The notes under the pieces are model-generated. The model had not been told where the DNA came from, did not search any database, and saw only the letters and a program-made list of their open reading frames with translations. Shown here piece by piece: positions 10,961 to 22,392 of a stretch of 64,000 nucleotides of DNA. The stretch's first letter is position 1. Each line of letters starts with the position of its first letter. The DNA lies in the NCBI GenBank assembly GCA_010093605.1, contig MU004186.1:972616-1036615 (forward strand). Reading direction: 5' to 3'. The stretch comes from Lophium mytilinum. Taxonomy: Eukaryota; Ascomycota; Dothideomycetes; Mytilinidiales; Mytilinidiaceae. The translations under genes were made by a program, and so were the position numbers.

Positions 10961-11871
10961 GCCATACCTCCCTCTCCATGTCCCTCCGACTCTCTCTTGC
11001 ACTTTGAGACGAGTGCCCCTCACGGTTCCAAAAAAGATAATGCCGAAGCTGCCTAACGACCCTCTAAGCTTTTAATCTCGTCCTAGGGATTCACTGCTGG
11101 CAAATTGCTGAAATGACTTGGTCCCCAAATCGACGATTCGCCTCTTGGACCTCGACATTTGTATAGTGAAAGGTTTTCTTCAGCATGATCATGAAAGCGG
11201 GGTGGTAGATGGAGGGAAATGGCAATCGCCTCGTTATTCCGCGGATGTAAAGGCAGGAATGCTCTCCCAGCCTCATACATCTTTCCTTCAGTTGAATGAA
11301 GGAATCCATTTGCGCGCCTTGTCCTGCGATCTTCACCACCTTTACTACCAAGGTCTCGGCTAACTCAAAGCCGCCTTGTTGTCAGCAAGATGCGCTAGTC
11401 CGGGGCGCTGGATATGTCCTCTTCCGGTTAGCGCTATTCGGTTCCTCGCGCAGCATGGTTCAAATTTGAGCGGCGATGCGCGGTGTATTGGTACCTGATT
11501 TCTATGCCAGCTTTCTAACCTTCTTGGAGCCTCTCAGCCCCATCGGACATGATGATCTTCACGTCAGACTTGCACCCGGGCGCCAGATGCCTCCCAATTT
11601 GTCCGTATTGCGCAGTTGTCTATACGCGTATAAGCCGCCAAGCCTCAAAGTCGTCCACCCCACTCAAATCTTGACGGAGACCGTACCTGTATTCAGATCG
11701 AGTAGGTTATTTCTGCGTGGCAGGGCTGCGGGCTGACATGACCTCCGACGTCATTGTAGTTTAGATAGTCAAGGTCTGAAGGCTTCATTTCCAAGCTGAG
11801 AGATATAAGTATGGCCTTAGCCCTCACATCCCGAGCATCATACCTCCTCACAGTTGAAACACACACTCAAA
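10961..11871. other. Intergenic upstream of the beta-lactamase-like gene
   Basis: No gene seen. An AGATATAAGTATGG stretch near 11801 is a plausible TATA element for the downstream gene. Confidence 0.4.
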
Positions 11872-13632
11872 ATGCGTCTCTCATTGCAAAGTCTTAGCAT
11901 TGTCTCATTATGTACCACGCGGGCCTACTCCACCCTCCTAGGACCCAGATATCCAGTTCCAACCGACTTGACCAGCGATGACAGCGTGGTCACCGCTGGG
12001 TGGAAGAATGTCACGTCGCTCTTCGACACATACCTCCACGGCGACCGATCGTCAATTCCAAACCCTCCCACCGGATTGGAAAACCTCACTTTCTCTATTG
12101 GCATGTTCTCTATCCATGATCCTGCTGCCCAATCTTTACAATACCACTACACGTCCAAAGAAGTCGAAACCGGTCCCGGCGTCCACAAAGTAGACGGCGA
12201 CAGTATCTACAAGGTTGCGAGCATCTCCAAACTCATCACAGTCTTCACGGCCATGCTGTCCTTTGACGTTGATCAGTGGGCACGCCCAATCACTGATTTT
12301 GTCCCCAGTCTCTCCAAGTCGGCTCTGGACAAAGTTGGACATGACCGCATTAGCCATACGCAGTGGGAGGACGTCTCTCTGCGTGCGCTTGCGGCTCAAA
12401 TTGCAGGAGTATCTGCTGCAGACCTGCCAGCGGGCGAGGATGCTGCCTTGGTCGTCGATACGACGACAGGCGTACCGCCTCTTAACCTAAGCGACCTAGA
12501 AGCCCTGTACCCTTGCTCGAAATATGCGAATCCTCTCGCAGATTGCCCTCCAGAGTTATGGTTTGAGGGTGAACTGGAACGCGCTCCAGCATTCGAGGCC
12601 TGGACGACTCCCGCGTATGCCAACAATGGATTCATGCTCCTTGGTATCGCCCTCGCGAACATTACCGGAAAGCCTCTCACTCAGGTGTATCGCGATCTAG
12701 TGTTTGATCCACTTGGAATGGCCCATTCGAGTGCTACTCCCCCGCCTGTATCAGAATTCTCCCAGTATGTTTCTCCTGGAAACACGACCGATATGACCCA
12801 GGGGGGCGGCTTTACCGTCTCCAGCGGTGGTCTCTTCCTCTCTTTGAACGACCTCGCAACATTCGGCACCGCCCTGTTGAACTCTACCCTCCTCCCTGCG
12901 AACAAAACCCGGGAGTGGATGAAGCCTATCTCTCACACGGCCGACCTGTCTTTCTCCGTCGGCGCGCCCTGGGAGATATACCGCTACACACACGCAAACT
13001 CGGGCGCCGTCACTGACATGTACACAAAAGCTGGCGACTCAGGCAACTTCACCGGTTACGCTGTGATGCTACCAGACTACGACGCAGGCTTCAACGTCAT
13101 CAGTGCGGGGAATCAGCAAGTAACCTCACTTCAGAAGAGTGTCCTGGCGCGGAAGATCGCCGATTTCATCACGGCTACGATGGTGCCCGCGCTCGAAGCG
13201 CAAGCTATTGCGGAAGTGAAGCGTAACTTCGCCGGGACATACGCCTCGAAGAACCCAGCTCTGAACTCCTCTTTGACACTCACGTTCAACGAATCATCTG
13301 AGGACCCCGGTTTGTACATGTCGTCATGGATTAGCAACGGGACCGATATGATTCCGGAGAATTGGTTTGGGGCATGGCCCGCCGTGACGCTGCAGCCGTC
13401 GACGAGGCAGCCGGGCCAGCAGGCGTTCAGGGCGATTGGCGTGGAGCCGAAGTTACCTCCTGGAGCTGGACCGTTTGCGACCATGTTCAATACGAATAGC
13501 TGGATTTCTGTCTATGTTAATGTGTATGGAGGAGAGGACATGGGGCTGTTTGTGTTTGATGTGGGGGCAGATGGGAGAGCCACGTCCGTGGAGCTTAGGG
13601 CTATCAAGGTGAAGTTGGAGCGAATAAATTAG
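11872..13632 (+). CDS. Secreted beta-lactamase/DD-peptidase-fold serine hydrolase
   Basis: A single uninterrupted exon of 586 residues from the ATG at 11872; the frame opens 18 bases earlier but only with TTG. The N-terminus MRLSLQSLSIVSLC looks like a signal peptide and many NxS/T sites follow, so it is probably secreted and glycosylated. The serine-hydrolase motif SISK (S117-K120) sits in YKVASISKLITVF and the second motif YAN is near 249-251. These are the SxxK and YxN motifs of class C beta-lactamase/penicillin-binding-like proteins. Fungal members are esterase- or peptidase-like; some sit in secondary-metabolite clusters, but most are orphan secreted enzymes. The substrate is unknown. 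Reading frame and motifs are intact. Confidence 0.88.
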   Translation: MRLSLQSLSIVSLCTTRAYSTLLGPRYPVPTDLTSDDSVVTAGWKNVTSLFDTYLHGDRSSIPNPPTGLENLTFSIGMFSIHDPAAQSLQYHYTSKEVETGPGVHKVDGDSIYKVASISKLITVFTAMLSFDVDQWARPITDFVPSLSKSALDKVGHDRISHTQWEDVSLRALAAQIAGVSAADLPAGEDAALVVDTTTGVPPLNLSDLEALYPCSKYANPLADCPPELWFEGELERAPAFEAWTTPAYANNGFMLLGIALANITGKPLTQVYRDLVFDPLGMAHSSATPPPVSEFSQYVSPGNTTDMTQGGGFTVSSGGLFLSLNDLATFGTALLNSTLLPANKTREWMKPISHTADLSFSVGAPWEIYRYTHANSGAVTDMYTKAGDSGNFTGYAVMLPDYDAGFNVISAGNQQVTSLQKSVLARKIADFITATMVPALEAQAIAEVKRNFAGTYASKNPALNSSLTLTFNESSEDPGLYMSSWISNGTDMIPENWFGAWPAVTLQPSTRQPGQQAFRAIGVEPKLPPGAGPFATMFNTNSWISVYVNVYGGEDMGLFVFDVGADGRATSVELRAIKVKLERIN

Positions 13633-14413
13633 GAAGTGAAGGGGTTGCAATGGCCATGATGGATTGTTTTAATACTGCGCATTGTGGCTGTCCTTGTTGC
13701 TTCGTTCTGGTACCTAGTTGCATAGATAGTAATTCGATGGAAAGTTGAGCTTCAAGCTGTATCACCACGGCCGTTTTATGTGTCGAGTCTTGACTTTTTA
13801 GGCGCACTATCGTCACGCCTCCTCAGAATATTGGCGAATAATGATAATCGTGCCTTCGCATGACAGAGCTGTGATGTTCGCGAAGGAAACTTGATGTTCC
13901 GCAAGCAACGATTCCACCCGGGCAAACGTCACACTACCTAAGTCGTAAAGGTGAACGTCGGCTTACGTGCCAAGGGTTGGTGGCGGGTTCTTGCATATAC
14001 GTATACTATCATCCACTATGCTACGTATGGGGGCTATACTGTAAAAGCCGGAGTAGAAGCTATTTCTGAGGGGCACACGGATTACCTGGATTACTGTTCC
14101 TGAAATCGAACAACACCCACCCCCTTCAACAATGCTGCTATGACCACGAATACCAATACGAGCCGCCCCATTTACAGCTTTGAAACTATCTCGAAAAACG
14201 CCCTCAAACCTCTTGGTTACACGCGCGTTGACTACCACCTTTAAAGATCTAGATAGCTCCTTCGCCCTGAAACCTTCTACTCTTCTCTACCCGAACTCCT
14301 TCGAACCACCGGGAGAAACTAAAGTATTTGCATAGAGCAAATTAAGCTCTTGAGCTTGCGAAAGAGAAATGAGGAGAGAAAATATATGGTGTAGAGTCCA
14401 ATGGCATCACTGC
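13633..14413. other. Intergenic with a dispersed repeat
   Basis: No gene seen. It holds one copy of a 50-base sequence repeated at 19648. Confidence 0.45.
13952..14001 (+). repeat. 50-bp dispersed direct repeat, copy 1
   Basis: The 50 bases from TGAACGTCGGCTTACG to GCATATACG are identical to 19648-19697. A related CGTAAAG word precedes both copies, and both are followed by variants of a GTATA-rich palindrome. Confidence 0.8.
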
Positions 14414-16476
14414 CTACTTGTAGTCGACGGTTCGGCGGTTATGATATCGTGAATTTTTCCTACACATGACTCTTAATCCTGCGTCAATAAGACTATTAGA
14501 TCCTTGCTCACTATTCAAGTTCAGTGTGTATGTCGTGATCGCCGATCCATACCTCGCTTCGACGAAGCCTTGCACATCGTAGTACAAGCGCCCGTTTGCG
14601 TGGCGTTTGATTTCGCATTTAATGAGCTCCGAGTGTGGTAAATAATCCAGATCGAAACTTAGATTCACCAAAACCGTAGTGTTAGAATTTCGATGGATTG
14701 GCGCGGTACTGTCACCGTCGTTTGCGAAGATCGTGCACTTTTGGACTTTTACGCCCTCCTGGATATCGGCGTAGACATGAAAGTCAATCTTGCAAGTTTG
14801 ATTTTCTTGAATTGAGTTGCCCTGTGAAACGCGTTATTTCTGTCGATCAGTACGGCTACCAGGATAAATAGTCTTCCCACCTTGTTAATGAACCACGTCA
14901 TCGCGTTAACCACATAACGTTGCCAATCCTTCTCCCACCATCTTGCGACAATCAGTATTGCCCAGGAGTTTGAGATTTTGAGCAGAGTTGCTTACGCTAT
15001 CCTACTATCGTGTCTCGAGTGTTCGAAGAGGGTCATCAACTCTACGCCGTAATGCTTCCGCGCGATCCGGCTTACGACACCAACCGTTCCTAATCCCCCA
15101 CTCGCCCTGCTGATTCCCATCATCGCTGCTCCTCGCACGACTGCTGTCCAGCCATCGGCAGGCTGCAGCACATAAATGGAGGAGGACACTGCGGCTTGAA
15201 CCCGGTTCTTCAAATACTCGCTCTGGCCAAATCCGCCAACCATGAGGATCGCACTCACGCCAGTGGAAATACTAGAAAGTTGTTCTTTGACCAAGTTGAT
15301 TATATCTTGGATAATGGGTTCAAATATTCTCGACTGCATCTCCTCTTGGCTCATCGTGTACCTGTTTCTTCGAACGCCGAGCTCGACGTTCGTATCCATT
15401 TCGACGCGGAGGGTCAAGGGCTCGCCGCTTGGTTTGAATGTCTTCTTGAACTAAATCGTCATTATCAGGAAAATTTTTCAATTTAAATGTGGAGCACGTA
15501 CCAGTTCAAAGTCTTCGTTCGCTTCTGTGAGCCGCTCATCAGTCCAGTAGTCGTTGCCGAAATGGGACTTAAGATGGCTTTGGAAGTTTTTATTGAGCAT
15601 GGATGAGCCGCACATGGCACCTGTCCCTGCCGTAGCCTCCATACTGTCCAGTCGTGGGTGTACCTGGACTACAGTGTACGAAATCAAGTCCACTGTACCG
15701 CCACGAGCATCGCACACTGTGACGCTATTTCCGATTCCTAATTTGGAAAGCTGAGGTTATGAAGGGTATAGCGGGCGGCAGCTTCCTACAGCAAGGTCAG
15801 TACTGAATTTCTTCTTATTGAATAAGAAAGCTGGCCTACTGGTTCTGTGACTACATTCGTCGGGTTGATAGGCCTAAATCCAGCGTTTTCGGCAGCCGTA
15901 AGGGTCTTGTGCTTCGCGGCTTCAGACCATATTGCTGGCACTGTCAAGATGTAGTCAATCGGAGTACTCTTTACAACAGAAGAGGTGAGGCGGCTGTTCA
16001 GCATGTACATCAGGTGGGCATGCATGTGTTTCATGTAACGTTCCGTAAGGTTCTCCGTAGAAAAGCCGTCGGTGGTTACCCCAATCTCAAGGTTCCTAAA
16101 ATCCTGGTCAACTGCATCCATGTAGGGCAGCCTGACTGAGCGTACAGCTTGAAGTATTTGATCTTCTTCGCCGTGTTCGGAATCTGGAACCCCCACTGCC
16201 ATCTCGTATAAGTATCACGCAACTCTGTTGGTACCTTCGGGCTAGTCGTCCATTCCTGCAAGCTATTTGGCCAATGATGGATGACGTTTTGGTAGTCTGG
16301 CTACGATTTCTGTAAGCTTTTGCTCAGGTAGAGGTTGCTAGTATCCGTACGTGTGTTGTTTCAGCCCACGCAAGACCGGAATATGTGGTCCCGAAATCGA
16401 TGGCAACAATTAGCTTTCGCGGATGCGAATTTCCTCCGAGGCTTAGATTCTGGAAGGTATTCTCCATCCCCGCCAT
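14414..16476 (-). pseudogene. HSPA12-type Hsp70-like ATPase gene, one base short
   Basis: Seven exons from the ATG at 16476. Introns lie at 16350-16301, 16145-16096, 15839-15786, 15501-15451, 14995-14942 and 14880-14822. The Hsp70 phosphate-1 motif VAIDFGTTYSGLAW opens the ATPase domain. Then come a DYILTVPAIWS segment, the phosphate-2 region CDARGGTVDLISY (normally DAGGGT) and the adenosine motif ILMVGGFGQSEYL. This is the HSPA12-like family that is expanded in filamentous fungi; clients are unknown. The summed exons are one base short of a multiple of three. The frame jumps near 15745, between the EAAARYTL stretch and SKLGIGNSV, with no GT available for an intron. Otherwise the protein would be about 581 residues and looks intact, so this is either a young pseudogene or a sequence error. 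Confidence 0.8.
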
Positions 16477-17515
16477 TATCTACAAATGGTTCCTAGGATA
16501 TGTAAAGCGAAGATTGGAGAGCTTGGTGTTCGTCCGAAGAGGATCTTCTGCCTATGCGAAGCATTCAACCCAGGCTTTAAGTCCACAACCGTGGCTCAGG
16601 GTTTCAGTCTACGGCCCCTTTGCGCATTCTGGGATTAGAGTGCGGGGAACTGAAGGGCAAGTGACGGTATTGGAAATGCTGAGAGATATTTCGTTGGCCG
16701 TAACAGCCTTTGCAGGGTTAAGAATCCTTTCTTATGCACTGTGGACGAGACACACTTCCACAAGAAGCGCAATGACGTTGTATGATGGATTTGTTAGCCC
16801 AAGGTATCAGTCTCTCGTGTACTCGTTCAAAATCGCTGCTGGTGTTCGGGCGGACTACACACGCATTGCGTCTCCACCCCTGCTCGTTCGTGGCTGTTTG
16901 CGATAGGTTCGTGATGCAGGATGTTAGCAGCACGTTGGGCCGTTTCTAGGCAGACATTCAGCGAATCAAAACGTTCTCTTGGTTGCAGGACGAGGCAGCA
17001 TCGCATATGCAGCTTCTGAATTAGGCCATTTCCGGAGACCAGCCGTGCGCCCTGCGAACGGTGAACTACCCCAGATTTGAAGCCAGGATGGAAATGGTGG
17101 CCTTGAAGCGGAAGAAGCCCTTTTCTGGACCATATCTTGACGAGGCTGAGACTATCGGCAAAGTCGGCTTCCGCTTCTAGTGCACATGCGCCTCCAAATC
17201 AGTCGTGAGCGTATGAAATATACATGGCACCCGCGACACCAGGACGTTCGGGCAACAAGATATACCGAAATCATTGCAAGGGGCGACGTAGCCCGGTAGA
17301 AGTGAGTCACGAGTCCATATTCTGCGTCCGACCTGGACGCAAAAGAGTCCGCGCAGCTAGTGCTTTTAGTCTCATCAATATTATCTGCCCATGGAGCCTT
17401 CCTCGATGTATTGCTTTTAAACTAGAATGTTCATAATCTACAAGTGACGCAGGTCTGGAGAGCCCTAGCTGATCTCCTTAGAATTCCTCTTACAACCTCG
17501 GCGAGAAAGCAAACA
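16477..17515. other. Intergenic, nothing recognised
   Basis: Divergent spacer between the Hsp70-like gene and the coiled-coil gene. Short ORFs without motifs. Confidence 0.45.
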
Positions 17516-18777
17516 ATGGACGACAGAGCGGACACACTGGACGAAAAGCTGAACAAGCTGGAGCACACTTGCAAAGCTCTGCAAGATAGCCTCATGATTC
17601 GTGACAGGACGATCACTACACGCAACGCAGATATCAAGAAGCTCGAAGCAGAACTCCGCGCAGCGAACAGAAGAACTGCTGAATTACAGCGCCAATTGAA
17701 AGACCGGCAGGCTCACGAAAAGGAAACTGAACGAGACCTTAACGAGGCACGTGATCATATCTTCCGACTTCAACCACGACGTCGATCAATAACGGAGACC
17801 GAAGCGCAAGAAGCGTTTCAGAATCTTGTTTCCTCAGTCCAACGATGGGTTGAGAACCGTTTAAACACCATCCTAGATGACCTGGACAGTGACGTCTTGG
17901 ATGCGCGACGATGCGACCCTAAGCTAGCAGAGCGATTCTTGAGCCTGACCCGCCCGAGAGCAGAGAAGTACTTTACTTGCGCCGATGCGGACGAGTTCCA
18001 TGTTACTGCTGCTATCATGCAGTATCTTTGTCAGCATTTCTTCGACAAAGATTTCTATGCTCCGTTAGATGATGGACTAGTTGATGGCAAAGGTACTTTG
18101 AAGCTCATCGAAGAGATTGGAATAAGCATGCGCCAACTTCCCAGAGGTAAATGACCACCAAATTATGAGGGTATCCCAAGCTAACGTTCAGCCCAGAAAT
18201 CTCTCAATGCAGATCTTGGAGAAGCGAGACACTAGCAGCTCTCGTCCGTCAACCGGAGTTCGACAAACGGCGCTCAGCATATCTAGAAAACCACACCAAT
18301 ACCCTAACCCAGCTGCTGACTGTGGTGGTTACGGGCACAAGTGCAAGAGGGCTGCCTGAGTCCGTCTGGAACAGCATGATTAAGCCAGCCATGGAATTGG
18401 CACACGAGCTGCAGCTGTCAACCGATATGTTCTCCGTCAAATGGACACCGATTAATTCGGCCAATGGACAGACTGACTACGAGAAACAAGACGACCTTGG
18501 GAAGTACATATGTGTGAACGTGCTACAATTCGGTAAAGTCCTCAAGTTGCCGCGAGGCCAGTCCTCACCTGATGAGACGCGGATCATGTACTTATTCGAT
18601 ATTTGCCCGGGCCTGTTTTGTCAGAGCGTCAAGGATGATTCTCACCCCCCAGAGAGAATCCTTTGCAAGCCAAGGGTGCTGGTGGCTGCTTCGGAAGGTA
18701 AGCAGAAGCTTGCACCGAAAGGTCCTACGGTCATGGAGTGGATACTCGATGCAACCAAGGACGGCATGGCCGTGTAA
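17516..18777 (+). CDS. Unknown protein with N-terminal coiled coil
   Basis: ATG at 17516 (the frame continues upstream only through a GTG). One intron at 18147-18196 (GTAAAT..CCCAG, branch GCTAAC, phase 1) gives 403 residues. Residues about 5-110 are rich in Lys, Glu, Arg and Leu with heptad-like spacing, for example DEKLNKLEHTCKALQDSL, a convincing coiled coil. The remaining 290 residues look globular with a few Cys and Trp and no recognised motif. Uncharacterised fungal proteins with this layout are common. It stands divergent to the Hsp70-like gene, about 1 kb away, with no evidence of a functional link. Confidence 0.7.
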
Positions 18778-20052
18778 CCTTATGATAGATTGTATGTCTT
18801 TTGAGAAGCTATATCAAAGGATGAAGTTTTATCGGAAGCGATATCACCCATGCTGCATGCAACTACAAGTCAAATCGGTTCATCATTCTGGCGAGTAAAG
18901 ATTGGTCCGACTAAACTTTAGGAAAGCGATGAAGGGTAGAAAGAGGAAACAAATCTCAGCCTTGTTGCCTACGAGGCTGAATGTTCACACCTTTGACTCG
19001 TCAGCCGCACCATCTCGCAGGGATCATGCAACCCGCGCATGACCCATCTGCCAAACTGTATCACAGCTCAAGTTATCACATCTATAGCTCGATTCATGGG
19101 CCAATGCGTCTTGTGAACGCTGCGAAACAAACAGCTTCATGGCCCTGCAAAAGCTACCATTGGAATATCGTCCGGAAGACCTTTCTCTCAACCGCCTTCT
19201 TTTGGCCGAAATGGTTCGCAGCGTCTGTAACCAGGCGCTTTAGGGATCGGACGGTACCCTCGGGCAGGCTGAATATATTCTCCCGCAGTTCATCGGTCTC
19301 CTTTTCGTTCCGCGTTTGACTGCCCTGTTCAGCCTTGTCTCTCCGAAAGCATCACCTTGCGCTTCTTTCTTCTTCCTCTCCATCATAGCACATGACTCGG
19401 CACAGTAGTTCCAACTTCGGCGTGGAATTCGAGTCTATCGTGAGACCAGATGCCAATCGCCAGTCCTGTACCGAGAGCGAGGGGTACAGAAATTGGTCGA
19501 CAAACTCACAAACCGGCACATACCCACTGTGGCCGACAACCTAACGTCTTCTTATCGTAAGCATCCAGAGTATCAAGGCAGGAGGTGGTTCATCGCCGGG
19601 GACGGCTCATAGTAGATCAAGCGCGAAGGTCTTCGTAAAGTGAAGGATGAACGTCGGCTTACGTGCCAAGGGTTGGTGGCGGGTTCTTGCATATACGCGT
19701 ATTTACGGCGCGCAGCGTATAACCTCTTAGGGTTAGCGTCACCCCATTCTTTGTCTACTACGGTTTAGGGTACAAGGCTGAGCACTGCGCAAAGCTTAAA
19801 TCTTCGTGAAAGATCTATACGCGTAGAAAAGCTGTCCAATGATGGCTGCCGAGAGGAGCATAGCCTCGCAGATGTCCGATGACGCAGCTTTAGCCGCAAG
19901 GCCGTCTCCTCTCTTTTGAAGTTATATAACAGTCCCACATCGCCAGGCTTTCGAGCAATCGCAATCGGCGCAAGACCCTACACTCATACACTCATACAGC
20001 ACTCAAGCACACTTCAAGCTACCCTCAAAATACCCACAAGCTATCAATCAAC
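18778..20052. other. Intergenic with a dispersed repeat
   Basis: No supported gene. An ORF at 18981-19319 shows no conserved feature. The second copy of the 50-base repeat lies at 19648. Confidence 0.45.
19648..19697 (+). repeat. 50-bp dispersed direct repeat, copy 2
   Basis: Identical to 13952-14001 and in the same orientation, 5.7 kb apart. It is followed by CGTATTTACGG and preceded by a CGTAAAGTGAAGG variant. Confidence 0.8.
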
Positions 20053-20784
20053 ATGTCCTCCGCAACCGCCGTCCCCCTCGCCCAATACCCAAAAACCATG
20101 GACCCTTTCTCAGATCCAACCACCGCACACACCCCAACCGACACCGACACCTCACCCTCCCAACAAATATACTCTCCGACATCTGGCGCCCACAGCACCT
20201 ACCTAATCGACTTCTCCTGGGGCAAGTTCAAATCCCTCATCACGGACAAAAACGACCCGGCCTCCACCCCCCTCTACATCGTGAACTACAAAGCCTTCTC
20301 CCCCAACCTCGTCTTCAAATCCGCCGCCACAGACACCGTCCTCGGCACCGGCACCATCCACGCCATCTCCATCAACGCCAAATGCACCGTGCACGACCGC
20401 CCCATCAAGCTCAAGGCCCTGAAACACTTCGAAACTTCCTACGAGCACCAATCCCTCGCGTTCTCGGACACGGATCAGCCGGTGCCGATGACGTGGACGG
20501 GTAGCCTGGGGCTGAGGACGTGGGACTTCGTGTGTCTGGATGAGGCGCAGATGCCGGTTGCGAAGTGTGTGATTAATAATTGGGGGATTACGCGGGTGGG
20601 GTGGATTGAGTTTCTGGGGGAGAGGGCGGCGGAGAGTGAGAAGGCGCGGGAGGAGATTATGGTGACGGGGATCACGTTGATGTATTGTATGGCGCTGCGG
20701 TTTAGTAACTTTTTTTCGTTGTTTGGGGCTGTGTTTGCAAGGCCAGGGAGGGAGAAGGATGCGACGAAGACGCATGCGGAGTGA
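20053..20784 (+). CDS. Unknown protein, possibly LURP-one/tubby-like fold
   Basis: One exon of 243 residues from the ATG at 20053. The first 45 residues are a Pro/Thr/Ser-rich tail. The rest alternates beta-strand-like stretches, with the segment MTWTGSLGLRTWDFVCLDE followed by a Val/Ile-rich strand and a hydrophobic helix IMVTGITLMYCMALR near residues 213-227. This layout (small beta-barrel closing around one C-terminal hydrophobic helix) recalls fungal LURP-one/tubby C-terminal-like proteins, but no diagnostic motif was identified. The gene is markedly G+C-rich compared with its flanks, typical of a translated region here. Confidence 0.6.
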   Translation: MSSATAVPLAQYPKTMDPFSDPTTAHTPTDTDTSPSQQIYSPTSGAHSTYLIDFSWGKFKSLITDKNDPASTPLYIVNYKAFSPNLVFKSAATDTVLGTGTIHAISINAKCTVHDRPIKLKALKHFETSYEHQSLAFSDTDQPVPMTWTGSLGLRTWDFVCLDEAQMPVAKCVINNWGITRVGWIEFLGERAAESEKAREEIMVTGITLMYCMALRFSNFFSLFGAVFARPGREKDATKTHAE

Positions 20785-21921
20785 GGGTTTGGACGCGGAG
20801 GGTATCTGGCTTTTGGTACGAGGAGTCGTGGTGTTCTATGGCTTTTATAGGAGGTTCATGACAATTTCCAGGTTATATTTGCCGGTGTTTGAGGTAGGCT
20901 GCGAGGGTTACGCGGGCTTCAGATAGTTCAAGATCGTGATATTGCATCGCTCATGATTTGCGAAAGTGCATTGAAGCATTGCAAGAGTCTTGCACAAGCA
21001 CGTAGACTAGAAGAAAAGATACCCTCTCTTACAAGGCTCGAACTACGACTCTCTCCCAAGTCTCTTAGACTCCACAGTCTTTGACGTAGCCATCTATGAC
21101 TTCTAGCCTTACCCTCGAGGCATTAGATAGTGACGAGTTTGAGCGACATGAGGACGGCAAATATGTTGTGCTTGTGAAGGCCTTCTAAAACTGCTCTTCG
21201 GGAAGCGCAAGCTCACACGTCCAAGATCCAATCCGAAAGTGGAGAATCGACATTGAGGTCGGAGCTTTTCGTTTTTGGAGAGTTTGATTCAGATTCGCGA
21301 AGAGAAAAGGCCTATCTTCTCAGAGTTTGATATCGGATGTAAAGGGTGGTAATACTGACATTGAGATCCGGGCTCCCACAACCGTCTAGATTTCTCCTGA
21401 TATTTTTTGAAGGAGGAGCGATCCGTTCCACGGTGGACATAGCGGAGATGATTGGTTACGGTTCTACTCGGATGATACGTGACTTAATGCTATGAAGGAT
21501 ACCTAGTGATACATTATCGCTGAGTTCTTGCTCGACTTAGACTGCTCGGACTTGAAGATTTGCGTTGTTGATATGTCACGTCTTTGTGTCTCTGATCAAA
21601 GACCTTGGTTGAGAGTCCTGTTTCACGCTATCATGACACTACACCAGACTTCAAATTGGCGAAATGAAAATTTGAGAAAGACGGATTTGGTTGATTCAAA
21701 TAGGAAAGTCGAAGGCTTCTCTGCTCTCCGCGACTATGGCGATAAGAACTTCAACCCACGCCGATGATGTAGCCTCCATTCAAGTCCATGTGACCCAGCT
21801 GATTCTCATCGCAAGAACGCCCATGGGTATACTGATAGGCCTGACCCTCTAGCCTCTTCGATCCATCTTCAGAAACAGCCCCCTGGCTACAACACCGTCG
21901 AGCGAATGAGATAAGCCGGAT
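20785..21921. other. Intergenic, nothing recognised
   Basis: Convergent spacer. A 30-codon ATG frame near 21097-21188 and an ORF at 21528-21767 have no recognisable feature. Confidence 0.4.
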
Positions 21922-22392
21922 TCAACCAGCAAGCTTCTCGAGATCGTCATCGCCAACAAGAACGCGGCACTTGGGGCACTGAGGGTGACCGAACTTCTTC
22001 GTATCCTGGTAGAACTCGCTCAAGCAGAATTTGCCAAAGACATGGCCGCAGTTGAGCAGCATGAAGGGACGATGATTGACGCCTCGTTCCTGCGCAAGGC
22101 CCTTGGGATGGTCGTAATCCTTTCGGCAGATGTAGCATTTGCTCTGTGAATCTTCGGAGGATACGTCGACAGTGCTGGCTTCGCCCCCGAAGTAGTTGTC
22201 GTCAAAATCACCCTCATCGAAATCGAACATGTCGTCATCATCAGACTGCTCCATGTCCTCGTCAGAGTCGATGAGCACGGGCTGCGATCGGTTGCCGGAT
22301 GGTTCGCCGTTCTTGGAGTTGGTCGAGGCAGAGGTCTGGCCTTGGCGGGCGGCTCCGGCGGGGGTCTGAGCGCGACGGACGGGGTTCGACAT
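21922..22392 (-). CDS. Small RING-finger protein
   Basis: 156 residues from the ATG at 22392; a longer frame to 22401 starts with TTG. The N-terminal half is Ser/Gln-rich and then strongly acidic (SDEDMEQSDDDDMFDF). The C-terminal half holds Cys/His ligands in RING order: CYIC, then after a long loop CGHVFGKFC, then CPKC. That makes a C3HC4-like RING of the ubiquitin E3 ligase type that would recruit an E2. The substrate is unknown. The protein is short and may act as an adaptor. No intron is needed. Confidence 0.8.
   Translation of the reverse strand: MSNPVRRAQTPAGAARQGQTSASTNSKNGEPSGNRSQPVLIDSDEDMEQSDDDDMFDFDEGDFDDNYFGGEASTVDVSSEDSQSKCYICRKDYDHPKGLAQERGVNHRPFMLLNCGHVFGKFCLSEFYQDTKKFGHPQCPKCRVLVGDDDLEKLAG

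Noticed and set aside
6282-13632. P450, SDR and beta-lactamase-fold gene as a secondary-metabolite cluster
   Set aside because: No synthase or terpene cyclase backbone gene, regulator or transporter lies nearby; proximity alone is too weak.
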